NCBI GenBank assembly: GCA_028289455.1
Contig: JANQPN010000068.1
Coordinates: 1 to 64,000, forward strand
DNA length: 64,000 nucleotides
From: Wenzhouxiangellaceae bacterium
Lineage (GTDB): Bacteria > Pseudomonadota > Gammaproteobacteria > Xanthomonadales > Wenzhouxiangellaceae
Direction: 5' to 3'
This document shows, one piece after another, positions 26,764 through 36,104 of this stretch. Every line of letters begins with the position of its first letter. The stretch's first letter is position 1. The notes beneath the pieces were generated by a model that was not told the origin of the DNA, did no database searches, and saw only the letters and a program-made list of their open reading frames with translations. Position numbers and translations under genes: made by a program.

Positions 26764-26811
26764 ATGGATGGGTTTGCCAGTGCCGGCATAAGTGTTATTG
26801 ATAGGTTTTGA
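26764..26811 (+). pseudogene. Relic of a second dehydrogenase 3' end
   Basis: Fifteen codons and a TGA encode MDGFASAGISVIDRF, matching 10 of 15 residues of the C-terminus of the alcohol dehydrogenase about 0.8 kb upstream (MNRFSSAGISIINNF). The bases also align without gaps. The codons just before it do not continue the match well. It looks like the leftover tail of a paralogous gene whose body was deleted, possibly when the membrane gene took its place. Chance is unlikely given match length and position. Confidence 0.55.
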
Positions 26812-26846
26812 CCGAGATATTTCCTGTTGATCAACCCTGCAGGGGG

Positions 26847-26871
26847 GTGCCCACATAAACTATGTGGGCAC
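26847..26871. terminator. Perfect hairpin between convergent genes
   Basis: GTGCCCACATA and TATGTGGGCAC form an 11-bp perfect stem around a 3-base loop. It lies between the plus-strand membrane gene and the convergent S8 protease gene. There is no T tract on either side, so it may be a processing or transcript-end structure rather than a classic intrinsic terminator. Confidence 0.45.
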
Positions 26872-26925
26872 TGGGTCTGCTGCACTATCGTTAGTAGCCG
26901 AAACCAATTCACCTACAGCAACAAG

Positions 26926-29814
26926 CTACCTATTACAGGAATGACATTGATTTTCCGAATCCCATGAGCTGATCACCAAGGAGTATTTTTGCGGATCAGG
27001 AGTTGCAATGCCATTGTCCACCACATAGACGCGCCATGTGCCCAATTCAAAGTTTTTACCTATTACAACTTGTTCGACATTATCCCGGTCATTAGGCACA
27101 TCGCTTCTGGCGGGTACTATATCGCTATCTTCAATGGGCTCCGGTTCAACCTGGTGCGGACCATTACCTGGTTCGTAAATGTCGTAGGGCAAATCAATCG
27201 ACCATGGATAGAATATTTCACCACTGGGTGATTCAACCAGTAACCCCAGATTGTTGACCAGCCTTAAATCTGTCGGGTTAGGTAAAGAGGAGGCGGGTTC
27301 ATCATCCCATACTAGTGTCATCTTTAGGCCTTCTTTTGCCTGTATGGAACTGGTAATGGCGATCTCATAACTATGATATATACCCTGAACCAGCTCATTT
27401 TCAGTGATCTGATAGGGATAGACTGAACTTTGACTTTGTTCATGGCTCATCAAATGAATCGCACTTTGCACGTTGACCATTCCGTAACCCGTCGCATAAT
27501 CAGGCCCTGGATAGTAACTGGTAGCCACACCGGTGTCTGGATTCGGTGGCGTAACACCAACTGCGCTATTTTCATTGGACATATCTGTCGCGGTATGGAT
27601 AAACAGTGCTTTCCAGGTTGAATTCAAGGGCCGCCCTATTGCGAAACCTGCTGGCGTTGATAATTCTGAATATATAGACGGATTGAGCATGTCATCTAAA
27701 TTACTATTAGGATACAAGTCCAGTAGATGCTCCATAGCTAAGGCATAACCGCCTGCCAAAACAGGTGCAGCGCCAGATGTGCCGGCAGAGTTGCGATAAT
27801 GCATATAACTCAATTCACCTGTTCGGGGTGTAGGCTGGATTCTGGTTCCGGCAAGATGCAGGCTCAGGTATCGAATGGTTTGATCACTCCAGGTTGGACC
27901 GACATCCCAATGATTGCTAGCTTCTTCCCTCATGGCATCACCCAGGGGGAATTCCAGCGTATGCCACTGGCCATCACCAATACCTAAATTTTGACGCAGT
28001 CCCTGGCTGGTCCAGTCCTCACCTGTTAATTCATGTCCGTTGATGACAGGAAACGGATCAGTAGGAAACGATCTGAACCAAACCGGGAACAGGTCAAAAT
28101 ATCCAATTTGTCGTCCGACACTGCGGTAGCGAATTTTCAATACATCATTGATATGGCCGGTAAAATCCAGTGGTTCGCCCAAACCACCAAATATGCCCGG
28201 ATTACATGATGGTGTGATCTGAGTGCCGACTAGCGGGTTGCGTCGCCACCCTGTGCCTTCCCACGGCTGTTCGTCCACACTAATCAGCATATTACCTTCA
28301 GGTGTCTGACTGATATCTAAATGCTGTTGTCCAAAAACGCCGGCATCGGGTTGTCCCCAGCCACAATGCCAATCATCTGAGGTCAGATCATCAAAAGTCC
28401 ACAGATAAACCAGAAATGGGCCTCTCCGCAATTCAATACTTTCAATTTCCACAAAAAACGGGTCATCACTGCCATCATACTGGCCCGTAGGAGCGGAGAT
28501 ATCTGGCTTAATACGCCCGTCAAATGTAGGGCCAATACTACTGCCGGAGTAAATACGCCCATCAACTTGGGCATTGCCCACGATAATCGGGTTTTTGTGG
28601 CTGTTCAGAAGGGAGAAATAACCAATCTCCTGACTACCATTCATAGGCACTTGACCATTGTTGCCAGCTGCCATGGTATGTGGGTGGAATCTATTTTCTG
28701 ATATTTGACCGACTACAGCGCCATCAAAATCTATAGGGCTGACAAATGAGTGGTTACTCACATGTGGTCGAGCCTGAGGATGCCAATAACATTCGAAGGT
28801 GGCTTCAGGTGCAATGCCGCGAAATGCCATTGAATCACCATTGTTGTCACTGCTGTGCCAACCATTACCCAGCATAATGCCGGATGTCATCTCACCATGC
28901 CAACTACCAGCCAGGCAACCACTGGACTCAGCCAATGCAGTCCACCGTCCCTGAATCGGCATCCCGGACGCATCATGTTCCCAGTAGTCCTGGTGGTTTC
29001 CAAAACCATTGCCTTCACGATTGGCCATTCGAATGCCGTTTCCGGTCAGGTGACTGTTAATACCTGCCACATTATTGGCAGTGGCAGTGATTCTGACGCC
29101 TTCCACCAAGGGAATACTTTGCCATTCACCCGGCATGACATACATGATTGTATCCATCGCCGCGATCTGCTCAATATTAGTGGGGTCAGTGACAATAGTG
29201 ACCTGATTACCGCCGGTGTTATCAATATACTCCTGTCCCGCCTGATGAAATCTTTGTAGCAACTGCGATGTGAGCTGCTTATCTTCTTTCACCTGCTGAA
29301 CATTCAAAACCACAAGGTGTTTTTTAACGTCAAAAAAGCGCGCATTTGAGTGATGCTCATCCAGCAGAGGGTCAATCTTATCCTGCGTCTGCAACGCAGA
29401 AAATGACAGGGCTCGAGTACTGGCAAAGGCATCATGCATATCCGTCGTTACATTCAGCAGCCAATGTTGTTTGCCCAGATACCCAACATATTTCACGCCC
29501 TCGTTCTGCCACTGTTGCCAGTCAGATCTTTGCGGGAACTCACCCAGGCGTGCAATCACCAGTTGTGGCCGGCTTTCAGAAGCCTCTAATCCTGCCAATT
29601 TCAGCTCAATCCCTTGGGTCGAAGATACAACCCGTCGCTGCAGACGTAACTCAGCCGGCGCAACTGATCTGCTTTGGGCATTTTCCTGGTGAGCAAAAAT
29701 TGTTTTTAAATCAATTTCAGCTGAATTTTTACTATGCTCTGAATACTTTACCGTAGCCCATCCAGTGGACGTCAATGCCAATAAAGTGACTATACAACTT
29801 ATCTTTTTCAACAT
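26926..29814 (-). CDS. Secreted S8 (subtilisin-like) serine peptidase with large insertion
   Basis: A 962-residue exported protein with a signal peptide (1-19). It has a propeptide-like N-terminal region to about 235, then an S8 catalytic domain with His306 (WHGEMTSG), the oxyanion Asn385 (AAGNNG) and the nucleophile Ser680 (GTSGAAP). At the position of the catalytic Asp I read NREGNG, that is Glu267. About 215 residues (roughly 455-670, cysteine-containing, beta-rich) are inserted between PDISAPTG and the serine motif. A P-domain-like beta region and a Cys-rich tail follow. The frame is open from 29868, but the ATG at 29814 gives the signal peptide and follows GGGGAAAAG. It is probably a secreted protease of altered activity. 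Confidence 0.88.
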   Translation of the reverse strand: MLKKISCIVTLLALTSTGWATVKYSEHSKNSAEIDLKTIFAHQENAQSRSVAPAELRLQRRVVSSTQGIELKLAGLEASESRPQLVIARLGEFPQRSDWQQWQNEGVKYVGYLGKQHWLLNVTTDMHDAFASTRALSFSALQTQDKIDPLLDEHHSNARFFDVKKHLVVLNVQQVKEDKQLTSQLLQRFHQAGQEYIDNTGGNQVTIVTDPTNIEQIAAMDTIMYVMPGEWQSIPLVEGVRITATANNVAGINSHLTGNGIRMANREGNGFGNHQDYWEHDASGMPIQGRWTALAESSGCLAGSWHGEMTSGIMLGNGWHSSDNNGDSMAFRGIAPEATFECYWHPQARPHVSNHSFVSPIDFDGAVVGQISENRFHPHTMAAGNNGQVPMNGSQEIGYFSLLNSHKNPIIVGNAQVDGRIYSGSSIGPTFDGRIKPDISAPTGQYDGSDDPFFVEIESIELRRGPFLVYLWTFDDLTSDDWHCGWGQPDAGVFGQQHLDISQTPEGNMLISVDEQPWEGTGWRRNPLVGTQITPSCNPGIFGGLGEPLDFTGHINDVLKIRYRSVGRQIGYFDLFPVWFRSFPTDPFPVINGHELTGEDWTSQGLRQNLGIGDGQWHTLEFPLGDAMREEASNHWDVGPTWSDQTIRYLSLHLAGTRIQPTPRTGELSYMHYRNSAGTSGAAPVLAGGYALAMEHLLDLYPNSNLDDMLNPSIYSELSTPAGFAIGRPLNSTWKALFIHTATDMSNENSAVGVTPPNPDTGVATSYYPGPDYATGYGMVNVQSAIHLMSHEQSQSSVYPYQITENELVQGIYHSYEIAITSSIQAKEGLKMTLVWDDEPASSLPNPTDLRLVNNLGLLVESPSGEIFYPWSIDLPYDIYEPGNGPHQVEPEPIEDSDIVPARSDVPNDRDNVEQVVIGKNFELGTWRVYVVDNGIATPDPQKYSLVISSWDSENQCHSCNR

Positions 29815-30268
29815 TTCTTTTCCCCGGTCATTACACCAAATATCACTAATCAAATTTAGCCTCTCCATGACTCAAGGAAATTGTAGAGACCGGCCTTGAT
29901 GCAAGGCAAAGAGATACCTCGGACAAAACCGTGACAATATCGTGCTGTTTTTAACCTTATGTTTTTAAAGGTTTTATATACTAAGAATTTTCTTTAATTC
30001 AGAGGTTGATCTGAATAAGGAGGTATTAATAAGGACATCCAACCACTCTGAATTAAGCTTTAACGCGTCATAGAGAGTGGTACGTTTGACACCTGAACCG
30101 GCCCCTATGAGTAGGGTAGATAGTGATTTTTATGCGTTATTTTCTATCTGTATATTCTGAAGATAGGCTAAACACAGATAAACATATGAAGCACAGAGAA
30201 AATAACGCTTCACTACCGAAGCTCATGAAATATCCGGGCTTCTAAAACACCGGTTAATATTCCGGTTC
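29815..30268. other. AT-rich intergenic region without a recognisable gene
   Basis: I see no coding sequence with a credible start here. It must contain the promoter of the S8 protease gene (minus strand). It also holds a long imperfect inverted repeat, listed separately, and a TATCTGTATATTCTGAAGATA-like AT-rich patch. The aminotransferase gene ends at its right edge. Confidence 0.6.
29994..30056. repeat. Long imperfect inverted repeat with an SD-like loop
   Basis: TTAATTCAGAGGTTG (from 29994) pairs with CAACCACTCTGAATTAA (ending 30056), with a 2-base bulge. The loop of about 30 bases holds AAGGAGGT at 30017-30024, a perfect Shine-Dalgarno core, but no start codon follows at a suitable distance. 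It could be an RNA element or a remnant of a translated leader; function unknown. Confidence 0.5.
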
Positions 30269-31552
30269 TCAGCTGAAGCCTGCAGCAAGCTCACAAAAAC
30301 GGTCAATTTCTGCTTCGGAAGTATAGGTATTGGGCGATAACCTAAGGCTGTTTAGCTCAGGGGCATCAAAAGGTCTGACAACGATACCATGATCATCAAA
30401 CAGCGCTTTGGCAGCTTCACCGGCTTTGCCTTGTTTCAGGCCGACTGCATATAACGAACCGGATGTGCTCCAGTTCCTGGATGAGCGCCAGACAAGTCCG
30501 GGCGTGGCATCAACCTGCTGCATTGTATAGCGCCACAATGCCTGGTAGCGCTCAAGCTTGCGTTGTGCACCAAGCCGGGTTTGAAACGCTAGCGCATCAC
30601 CCAATGCCAGCAGCTCTGGCAGATTGCGAGTTCCATAGTCTTCATAGGCACGCACTGTCCCGGCCCAGCGTTGCTGGCCCCAGGTAACCCACATCGGTTT
30701 GAGACGGGGAAACAGTTTGCTGTTGATATATGCTGCTCCCAGTCCTTTGGGTGCTTGAACCCATTTATGCGGGCTGGCGGCATAGGCGTCCACACCAGTG
30801 TCCGCAGTCTGCAGCGGCAGCATGCCCAGCGTCTGGGCGCCGTCAACCAGCACGTATTCAATGCCTTTGGCGTGCGCCATATCGGCCAGCTGTTTTAGCG
30901 GGTGCCGCAGGCCGACAGTATTATCGATATGCGGGATCACCAGTACCCGGGTTTTATCGGTGATTTCCCGGGCATGCAGCGCAACCACATCATCTATTGA
31001 CAGGCTGGTCACATCCGCCAGCGGAAAATCGAATTGTCTGACAGTGAAGCCACGCCGTTCAGCCTGATGGAACCAGCAGACACTGGCGCCCGGATGATTC
31101 AGTGTTGAAAACAGCACTTCATCCCCGGCGCCAAGCGGTAGACCCTGGGCAAGCAGATTAAAGGTTTCGGTTACGTTATGTGTTAATGCAACCTGGTCAG
31201 CTTTGCATTGCAGCATCTCGGCCGCCTGACTGCGTACCTGTTCCCGGCCGGCATCCCAGGCACCGCCCCACATATACAGCCATGGATCAGTTTCGCATAA
31301 ACGCAAATAGGCGACATGTGCTTCATGAATGCTATTGGGAATGGTGCCGATCGATCCGTGGTTTAGGTATGACACCTCCGGCGCAAGGCTGTATTGGCCT
31401 GCCAATGAATGAAAGTCCAGTGACCCTGCATGATTCGCCTGTTCATCGGTGTGCGCCTGGATTTCATTAATTCGCCCCAAAAGACTGAGTGAAATTGCGG
31501 ATGCACCGGCTGCCTGCAGAAAACGGCGGCGGTTGAGTGAATGACCTGACAT
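30269..31552 (-). CDS. Tat-exported class V aminotransferase (isopenicillin-N-epimerase-like)
   Basis: A 427-residue PLP enzyme of fold type I. It opens with a twin-arginine signal (LNRRRFLQAAGAS, residues 6-18), so it is predicted to act in the periplasm with bound PLP. Family motifs are HGSIGT (65-70), the cofactor Asp237 in VDGAQ, and the Schiff-base Lys263 in SPHKW. Relatives include cysteine desulfurase-like and isopenicillin-N epimerase-like proteins; the substrate here is unknown. It is the last gene of a minus-strand run behind an S9 peptidase, a DUF885 lipoprotein and a SnoaL-like protein, which suggests work on exported or imported peptides or amino acids. The ribosome site is AGGAA. 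Confidence 0.88.
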   Translation of the reverse strand: MSGHSLNRRRFLQAAGASAISLSLLGRINEIQAHTDEQANHAGSLDFHSLAGQYSLAPEVSYLNHGSIGTIPNSIHEAHVAYLRLCETDPWLYMWGGAWDAGREQVRSQAAEMLQCKADQVALTHNVTETFNLLAQGLPLGAGDEVLFSTLNHPGASVCWFHQAERRGFTVRQFDFPLADVTSLSIDDVVALHAREITDKTRVLVIPHIDNTVGLRHPLKQLADMAHAKGIEYVLVDGAQTLGMLPLQTADTGVDAYAASPHKWVQAPKGLGAAYINSKLFPRLKPMWVTWGQQRWAGTVRAYEDYGTRNLPELLALGDALAFQTRLGAQRKLERYQALWRYTMQQVDATPGLVWRSSRNWSTSGSLYAVGLKQGKAGEAAKALFDDHGIVVRPFDAPELNSLRLSPNTYTSEAEIDRFCELAAGFS

Positions 31553-31596
31553 GACAGTTCCTGGTGGTTAGATTAAGGCTGGCTTAATAGTCCGGC

Positions 31597-32082
31597 TTAA
31601 TGGTCCGGTCGGGTAGGGCAGTTATCCTGTTCCATGGTCCACATGAAGTTGGCGATTTTCCACTGGCCGTCCAGTTTGACCAGATCAATGGCGTCTACAC
31701 CGCAATGTGAGAATTCACCGTCAATCCAGAAATCATACTCTCCCCAGACTACTGCAATGGGGCCGCGGATTAATACGGTAGGCTCAGCAGTAAACTGTTC
31801 AAGGTATTGACGGCCATCAGGTTTGATGCTGTTGACCAGTTCTGCATTGCTACGCAGCTGCATTCTGAACTCCGGGGAATCAGGAATGGGCCGCATGGCT
31901 ATTGCAACGCCCTGTTCCAGCTGAATATCACGCCATAGCTGGGGGTCACGTTCAGCGATGGCATCAAATACCTGTTGAACGACAGCCAGAACTGCCTGCT
32001 GCTCAGCAGACGGCTGGTTATCGGCAGTGTATACAGTAGCGGCGTAAAGCCAGATGGTAATGCACAGTATGATTTTAAACAT
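31597..32082 (-). CDS. Exported SnoaL/NTF2-like protein
   Basis: A 161-residue protein with a signal peptide (MFKIILCITIWLYAATVYTA) and an NTF2-like cone fold. An alpha-helical start (VLAVVQQVFDAIAERDPQLW) is followed by strands such as VVWGEYDFWIDG and DLVKLDGQWKIANFMW, as in DUF4440/SnoaL proteins. These bind small ligands or act as accessory domains; no catalytic set is obvious. The frame is open to 32130, 6 bp after the DUF885 stop, but the ATG at 32082 gives the signal peptide. It sits between the DUF885 gene and the aminotransferase gene on the same strand. Confidence 0.75.
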   Translation of the reverse strand: MFKIILCITIWLYAATVYTADNQPSAEQQAVLAVVQQVFDAIAERDPQLWRDIQLEQGVAIAMRPIPDSPEFRMQLRSNAELVNSIKPDGRQYLEQFTAEPTVLIRGPIAVVWGEYDFWIDGEFSHCGVDAIDLVKLDGQWKIANFMWTMEQDNCPTRPDH

Positions 32083-32135
32083 AGTAATTCGCAGCTCAGC
32101 AAAGTGATCAGTCAATACCTGTAGCAGCATTGGGT

Positions 32136-33995
32136 CTAGCGGCTGATATAGGCATTCACACGGCGCTCAAGAATTGGCAACGGCAGCGAGCCCGCACCAA
32201 TCACAGCCTGGTGGAAATCACGAATATCATATTGCTGCTCCAGTCTGGCTTGCGCCTTATCACGCAGCTCCAGAATTTTGATCATGCCCATTTTATAGCC
32301 CAACGCCTGGCCGGGATTAACGAAGTAACGTTCGACCTCGGTGACAATGTCCTGCTCGGAAATTGGCGTGTTTTCCAGGAAGTAATCGATCGCCTGCTGC
32401 CGGGTCCAGCGTTTGGCGTGTATACCGGTATCAGTCACCAGCCGGACTGAACGCCAGATTTCGTCCTGCAGCCGGCCAAAGTTGTGCATGGGGTGTTGGT
32501 AGAAGCCCATTTCCCGTGCCAGCTTTTCCGCATACAGCGCCCAGCCCTCGGCAAATGCGTTATAGCCGCCAAATTTACGGAACTTGGGCAAGCCTTCCAT
32601 TTCCTGAGCAAGAGCAATCTGGAAGTGATGGCCCGGCACGCCCTCATGATAGGTGATGGCAGTGAATACATACTTCTGCACACCCTTCATGTCAGCCAGA
32701 TTGGCGTAATAGATTCCAGGGCGCGAGCCATCCTGTGAGGGGCGATTATAAAACGCTATGCTGGTTGAATTCTCACGCCAGGGCTCGACTCTGCGAACTT
32801 CCAGTTCAGCTTTGGGCAGCTGATGGAAATAATCACCGGCAACGGCAAATATTTCCGCAGTCAGGTCACGGGCATCCTGCAGAAACTGCTCCCGGCCTGC
32901 GTCGCTGTCCGGATAGAAGTTATTCGGATCGGTACGGACAAATTCGAAGAACTCCTGCAGACTGCCGGTAAAACCGACTTCAGCCATAATCGCCCGCATT
33001 TCCTGATGGATGCGTTTGACATCATCCAGGCCAATCTGGTGAATTTCATCCGCACTCAGATCAAGAGTGGTATGAGATTTGATCCGGTTTTCATAAAACG
33101 CCTGGCCATCCGGTAGTGCCCAAACGCCAACATTTCGTTGCTGCAGCGGCTGCAGGCGACGGACTTCAGCGAGCAATGCGTTATATCCGGTTGCAAAAGG
33201 ACCACGGATGGCATCTGCAGCAGCAGTGACCAAACGGGATTTTTGTTCTTCAGATATCTCCAGCTGGCTGGTTTTATTTTTGAAATCGGCATACAGCGGG
33301 TGATCAGTATCCGAATCATCAATCGGTGCACCGGAAACAATACTGCTGATGTCAGTGATCATTGCCGGAAAAGCAAATGCTGGTGGTATCACACCGAACT
33401 CCGCCCGGTCACGCAAACGCGCAACCATGTCTGCCATCAATGCTTCAATACCATTGAGTCTGGCGATGTAATCCTCAGCATCCTGAACAGTGTCGATGTT
33501 ATGGGTATTCTGCAGCAGGGTCAGTGGACTGGTGAACTGACCGTTGAACTGGTCGACCACATAGAAATGGCGGCGAAACGCAGCATTATTGATGCTGGCA
33601 TCAATGTTGTACTTGAACACGTCATAACTGAGTTTGGAATCCTCACTTAGTTTGTCGTAATCAAAGCTTTCAATTAAATAAGCCAGATCGCCTCGGATTT
33701 CCAGCAATTCCTGTGCTGCATAAGCATCGGAAGTATCGCTCCATTCGCTTTGGCGTTCGGTTTTGATACCCAGACTGGTCTGGAAATTGGGGCTTTGAGC
33801 GACTTCCCGGTTAAATATTTCTTCGAAATAAGCGTTAATGCGGTCACTTTCACCTGCAGGATTACCTGCAACAGCAGTTGCTTCAGCTGGTGTACTATTT
33901 GCCGGTTGATCCTGTGATGGCGTGCAGCCGGCCAGAACTATGCAGATGCTGCCGGCAATGATATACGCGGCAAGGTTTTTAATATGATTAGCCAT
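32136..33995 (-). CDS. DUF885 family lipoprotein (putative metallo-hydrolase)
   Basis: A 619-residue lipoprotein with signal peptide and lipobox VLAGC (Cys24). It belongs to DUF885, a gluzincin-like group. HEGVPGHH (450-457) supplies two metal-type histidines and a glutamate, and FAEGWALYAEKL (about 482-493) gives a further Glu. It ends with the characteristic LELRDKAQ region. Members are thought to be peptidases or related hydrolases but are little studied. It follows the S9 peptidase gene after 23 bp on the same strand and very likely forms an operon with it, suggesting joint degradation of peptides at the cell envelope. Confidence 0.88.
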   Translation of the reverse strand: MANHIKNLAAYIIAGSICIVLAGCTPSQDQPANSTPAEATAVAGNPAGESDRINAYFEEIFNREVAQSPNFQTSLGIKTERQSEWSDTSDAYAAQELLEIRGDLAYLIESFDYDKLSEDSKLSYDVFKYNIDASINNAAFRRHFYVVDQFNGQFTSPLTLLQNTHNIDTVQDAEDYIARLNGIEALMADMVARLRDRAEFGVIPPAFAFPAMITDISSIVSGAPIDDSDTDHPLYADFKNKTSQLEISEEQKSRLVTAAADAIRGPFATGYNALLAEVRRLQPLQQRNVGVWALPDGQAFYENRIKSHTTLDLSADEIHQIGLDDVKRIHQEMRAIMAEVGFTGSLQEFFEFVRTDPNNFYPDSDAGREQFLQDARDLTAEIFAVAGDYFHQLPKAELEVRRVEPWRENSTSIAFYNRPSQDGSRPGIYYANLADMKGVQKYVFTAITYHEGVPGHHFQIALAQEMEGLPKFRKFGGYNAFAEGWALYAEKLAREMGFYQHPMHNFGRLQDEIWRSVRLVTDTGIHAKRWTRQQAIDYFLENTPISEQDIVTEVERYFVNPGQALGYKMGMIKILELRDKAQARLEQQYDIRDFHQAVIGAGSLPLPILERRVNAYISR

Positions 33996-34018
33996 GGTAT
34001 ATTCCAGATTGATTGTTG

Positions 34019-35977
34019 TTAGCCGCCGGCCAGGTGGGTTTCAAACCATTTCACAATTTCCACAGTGGAAGTGATACGGTTTTCTGTCTTCTGCCAGCCG
34101 TGGCCCTCATCAGGAAACAGGATGTATTTCACCGGGATGTCACGTCGTTTCAAATTGTCCACAACCTGCTCAGCTTCCACCACCGGTACGTTGGTGTCGT
34201 TGGCACCATGCAGCACGATCGTCGGTGCTACAACCCGGTCTACTTTGTGAATGGGTGATAATTCACGCAGCATCTCAGCCTGAGTAGCCGGATCACCGTA
34301 TTCCACTGTTGAAATGGCCGCCATCCATGGTTCGGTGTTGGCGAAAAATGTTTCAAAGTTAACCACTCCAAACAGATTGGCACCGGCAGCAAACAGTTCC
34401 GGGTATTCGGTCAGGCCGGCCATGACCATATAGCCACCGTAAGAGCCGCCCATGATGCCGATCTGTCCGGGGTCTGCGACACCTGTGGCAATCATATGCT
34501 GAACAGTGGCATTAATATCCCTAACCCCGTTAACCCGCAATGCGCCGTTATCCAGGTTGACAAAAGTTTTTCCGAAACCTGAAGAACCACGTACATTGGG
34601 AGCAAATACCGCCAGGCCACGCAATACCAGCGCCTGGATGGTGGCGTTAAAGCTGGGGCGTTCCTGGCCTTCCGGGCCGCCATGGAAATCCAGCACCAGA
34701 GGACCTGGCATGTCACTACCCGGTACCCGATACAGCCAACCAGATAACTCCAGACCGTCATGAGCCTGATAGCGAACCAGTTCCGGTCGTACCAGCGAAG
34801 TCAGTTCAACACCCTCATGAGCGCTATCGGTTATCTGTTGAAACTCACCATTTGTAATCGACATCGTCCATACATTGACGGGTGCTGCTGCTCCGGATAA
34901 CGTCATCGCCAGTGATGTACCATCCGGTGAATAGCTGATGCCACCGGCAATTTCAGCCGGCAAGTCCGGTCCCGGTGAAGCGGAACGGTCAGCAAGATTT
35001 ATAAAAGAAAGTTCGCTGCGCCCGGCTACATTCCATAACAAAGCAGCCTGTGAGCCATCCGGGCTAACATCAAAGCCTGCCAGTTCAGCATCATCACGCG
35101 CCGCCAGAATACTGATGCCGCCAGCTGTGCCGTTCTGATCTATTTCGATACATCCAAGGGCAATCATTTCCCGGTCGATATTGGTGGATATCAGGATGGT
35201 GTCATTGTCGACGAACCTGGCGTTGTCGGATAGCGCTACACCTTCATGCGGGGTCAGGGGCTGTTCCCCGCCGGTAGCAACATCGACCAGGAACAGGTTG
35301 GTATTCCCGCGGCTCTGCATCCGCCAGACAACCGCACGGGTGGCATCCGGTGACAGCGCGGCTACGGTACCGATTCCCTGATTTTCAGCAACCAGATTTG
35401 CCTGTCCGGTATGTGTGTCATACAAATAGGCATCCATAGCGCCTGAACCGCTGGCATTGGATGAAAAGCTCAGATATCGGCCATCTGCACTCCATTCACC
35501 CAGCCAATTATTAACTTTGCCACCGGCAGTAATAAGCTCAGGCTCTCCAGTGGATAACGGCATCAGATAAATCTGTGAGTTCAATCCGCCACCCGGCGCT
35601 ATGGAAACCGCAAATGTGTCGCCGGCCGGAGACCATTGAATACCGCCTACCTGATCTTCAAAATCTGTGATCTGCTCCGGTGACCGGCCATCTTGGGCCG
35701 TTATGAAAAGTTGTGGTGATCCTGTTTCGCTGGAAAGGTAGGCCAGTCGGTTGCCGTTCGGAGAATAATCAGCACCGTATGCGCGATCGATTGAAGCCAT
35801 ACGGGTAACCGATGATTCCAAGGTGCTGGTGTTACCGGATTGCTGGCTGTCAGCAGACTCAGAATGGGGGTGCTGATCTTGACCGGCATGTCTATCAGAA
35901 TGCTGATTGCAGGCACTGATGCATAAGCACATGCACAGTGCAGTGGTCAGTTTTAGCCCCGTGAATATCGCCTTCAT
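34019..35977 (-). CDS. S9 family prolyl oligopeptidase-like lipoprotein
   Basis: A 652-residue protein. The signal peptide ends in CISAC, so Cys23 is likely lipidated. Residues about 60-400 form a beta propeller of PD40/TolB-like repeats (YSPNGNRLAYLSS, SPDGSQAALLW, YSPDGTSLAMTLS). The C-terminal alpha/beta-hydrolase has Ser512 (GGSYGGY), Asp594 (GANDTNVP) and His626 (DEGHGW), a complete triad. It is expected to cleave short peptides, like DPP/AARE enzymes. It is the first gene of the minus-strand run leading to DUF885, the SnoaL-like protein and the aminotransferase. The ribosome site GGGAG is close to the ATG, and a palindrome lies 70 bp upstream. Confidence 0.92.
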   Translation of the reverse strand: MKAIFTGLKLTTALCMCLCISACNQHSDRHAGQDQHPHSESADSQQSGNTSTLESSVTRMASIDRAYGADYSPNGNRLAYLSSETGSPQLFITAQDGRSPEQITDFEDQVGGIQWSPAGDTFAVSIAPGGGLNSQIYLMPLSTGEPELITAGGKVNNWLGEWSADGRYLSFSSNASGSGAMDAYLYDTHTGQANLVAENQGIGTVAALSPDATRAVVWRMQSRGNTNLFLVDVATGGEQPLTPHEGVALSDNARFVDNDTILISTNIDREMIALGCIEIDQNGTAGGISILAARDDAELAGFDVSPDGSQAALLWNVAGRSELSFINLADRSASPGPDLPAEIAGGISYSPDGTSLAMTLSGAAAPVNVWTMSITNGEFQQITDSAHEGVELTSLVRPELVRYQAHDGLELSGWLYRVPGSDMPGPLVLDFHGGPEGQERPSFNATIQALVLRGLAVFAPNVRGSSGFGKTFVNLDNGALRVNGVRDINATVQHMIATGVADPGQIGIMGGSYGGYMVMAGLTEYPELFAAGANLFGVVNFETFFANTEPWMAAISTVEYGDPATQAEMLRELSPIHKVDRVVAPTIVLHGANDTNVPVVEAEQVVDNLKRRDIPVKYILFPDEGHGWQKTENRITSTVEIVKWFETHLAGG

Positions 35978-36047
35978 ATGTTCTCCCGCTCACAGATATG
36001 ATCTCAGCCCTGGCAGACTGCCGGTAGAGATTATCATTTCAGTTTGA

Positions 36048-36063
36048 TGTGTAAGCCTACACA
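36048..36063. promoter_or_regulatory. Palindromic operator-like site upstream of the S9 gene
   Basis: TGTGTA-AGCC-TACACA is a perfect inverted repeat with 6-bp arms, about 70-86 bp before the S9 peptidase start on the minus strand. Spacing and symmetry suit a dimeric repressor or activator. No cognate regulator can be named. Confidence 0.35.
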
Positions 36064-36104
36064 AAACCGGTACTGATGACGAATAGCCGGATTGGCGGGA
36101 TCAA

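Noticed and set aside
33138..33650. A 170-codon plus-strand open frame inside the DUF885 gene
   Set aside because: It is antisense to a clear DUF885 protein and has no supporting signals.
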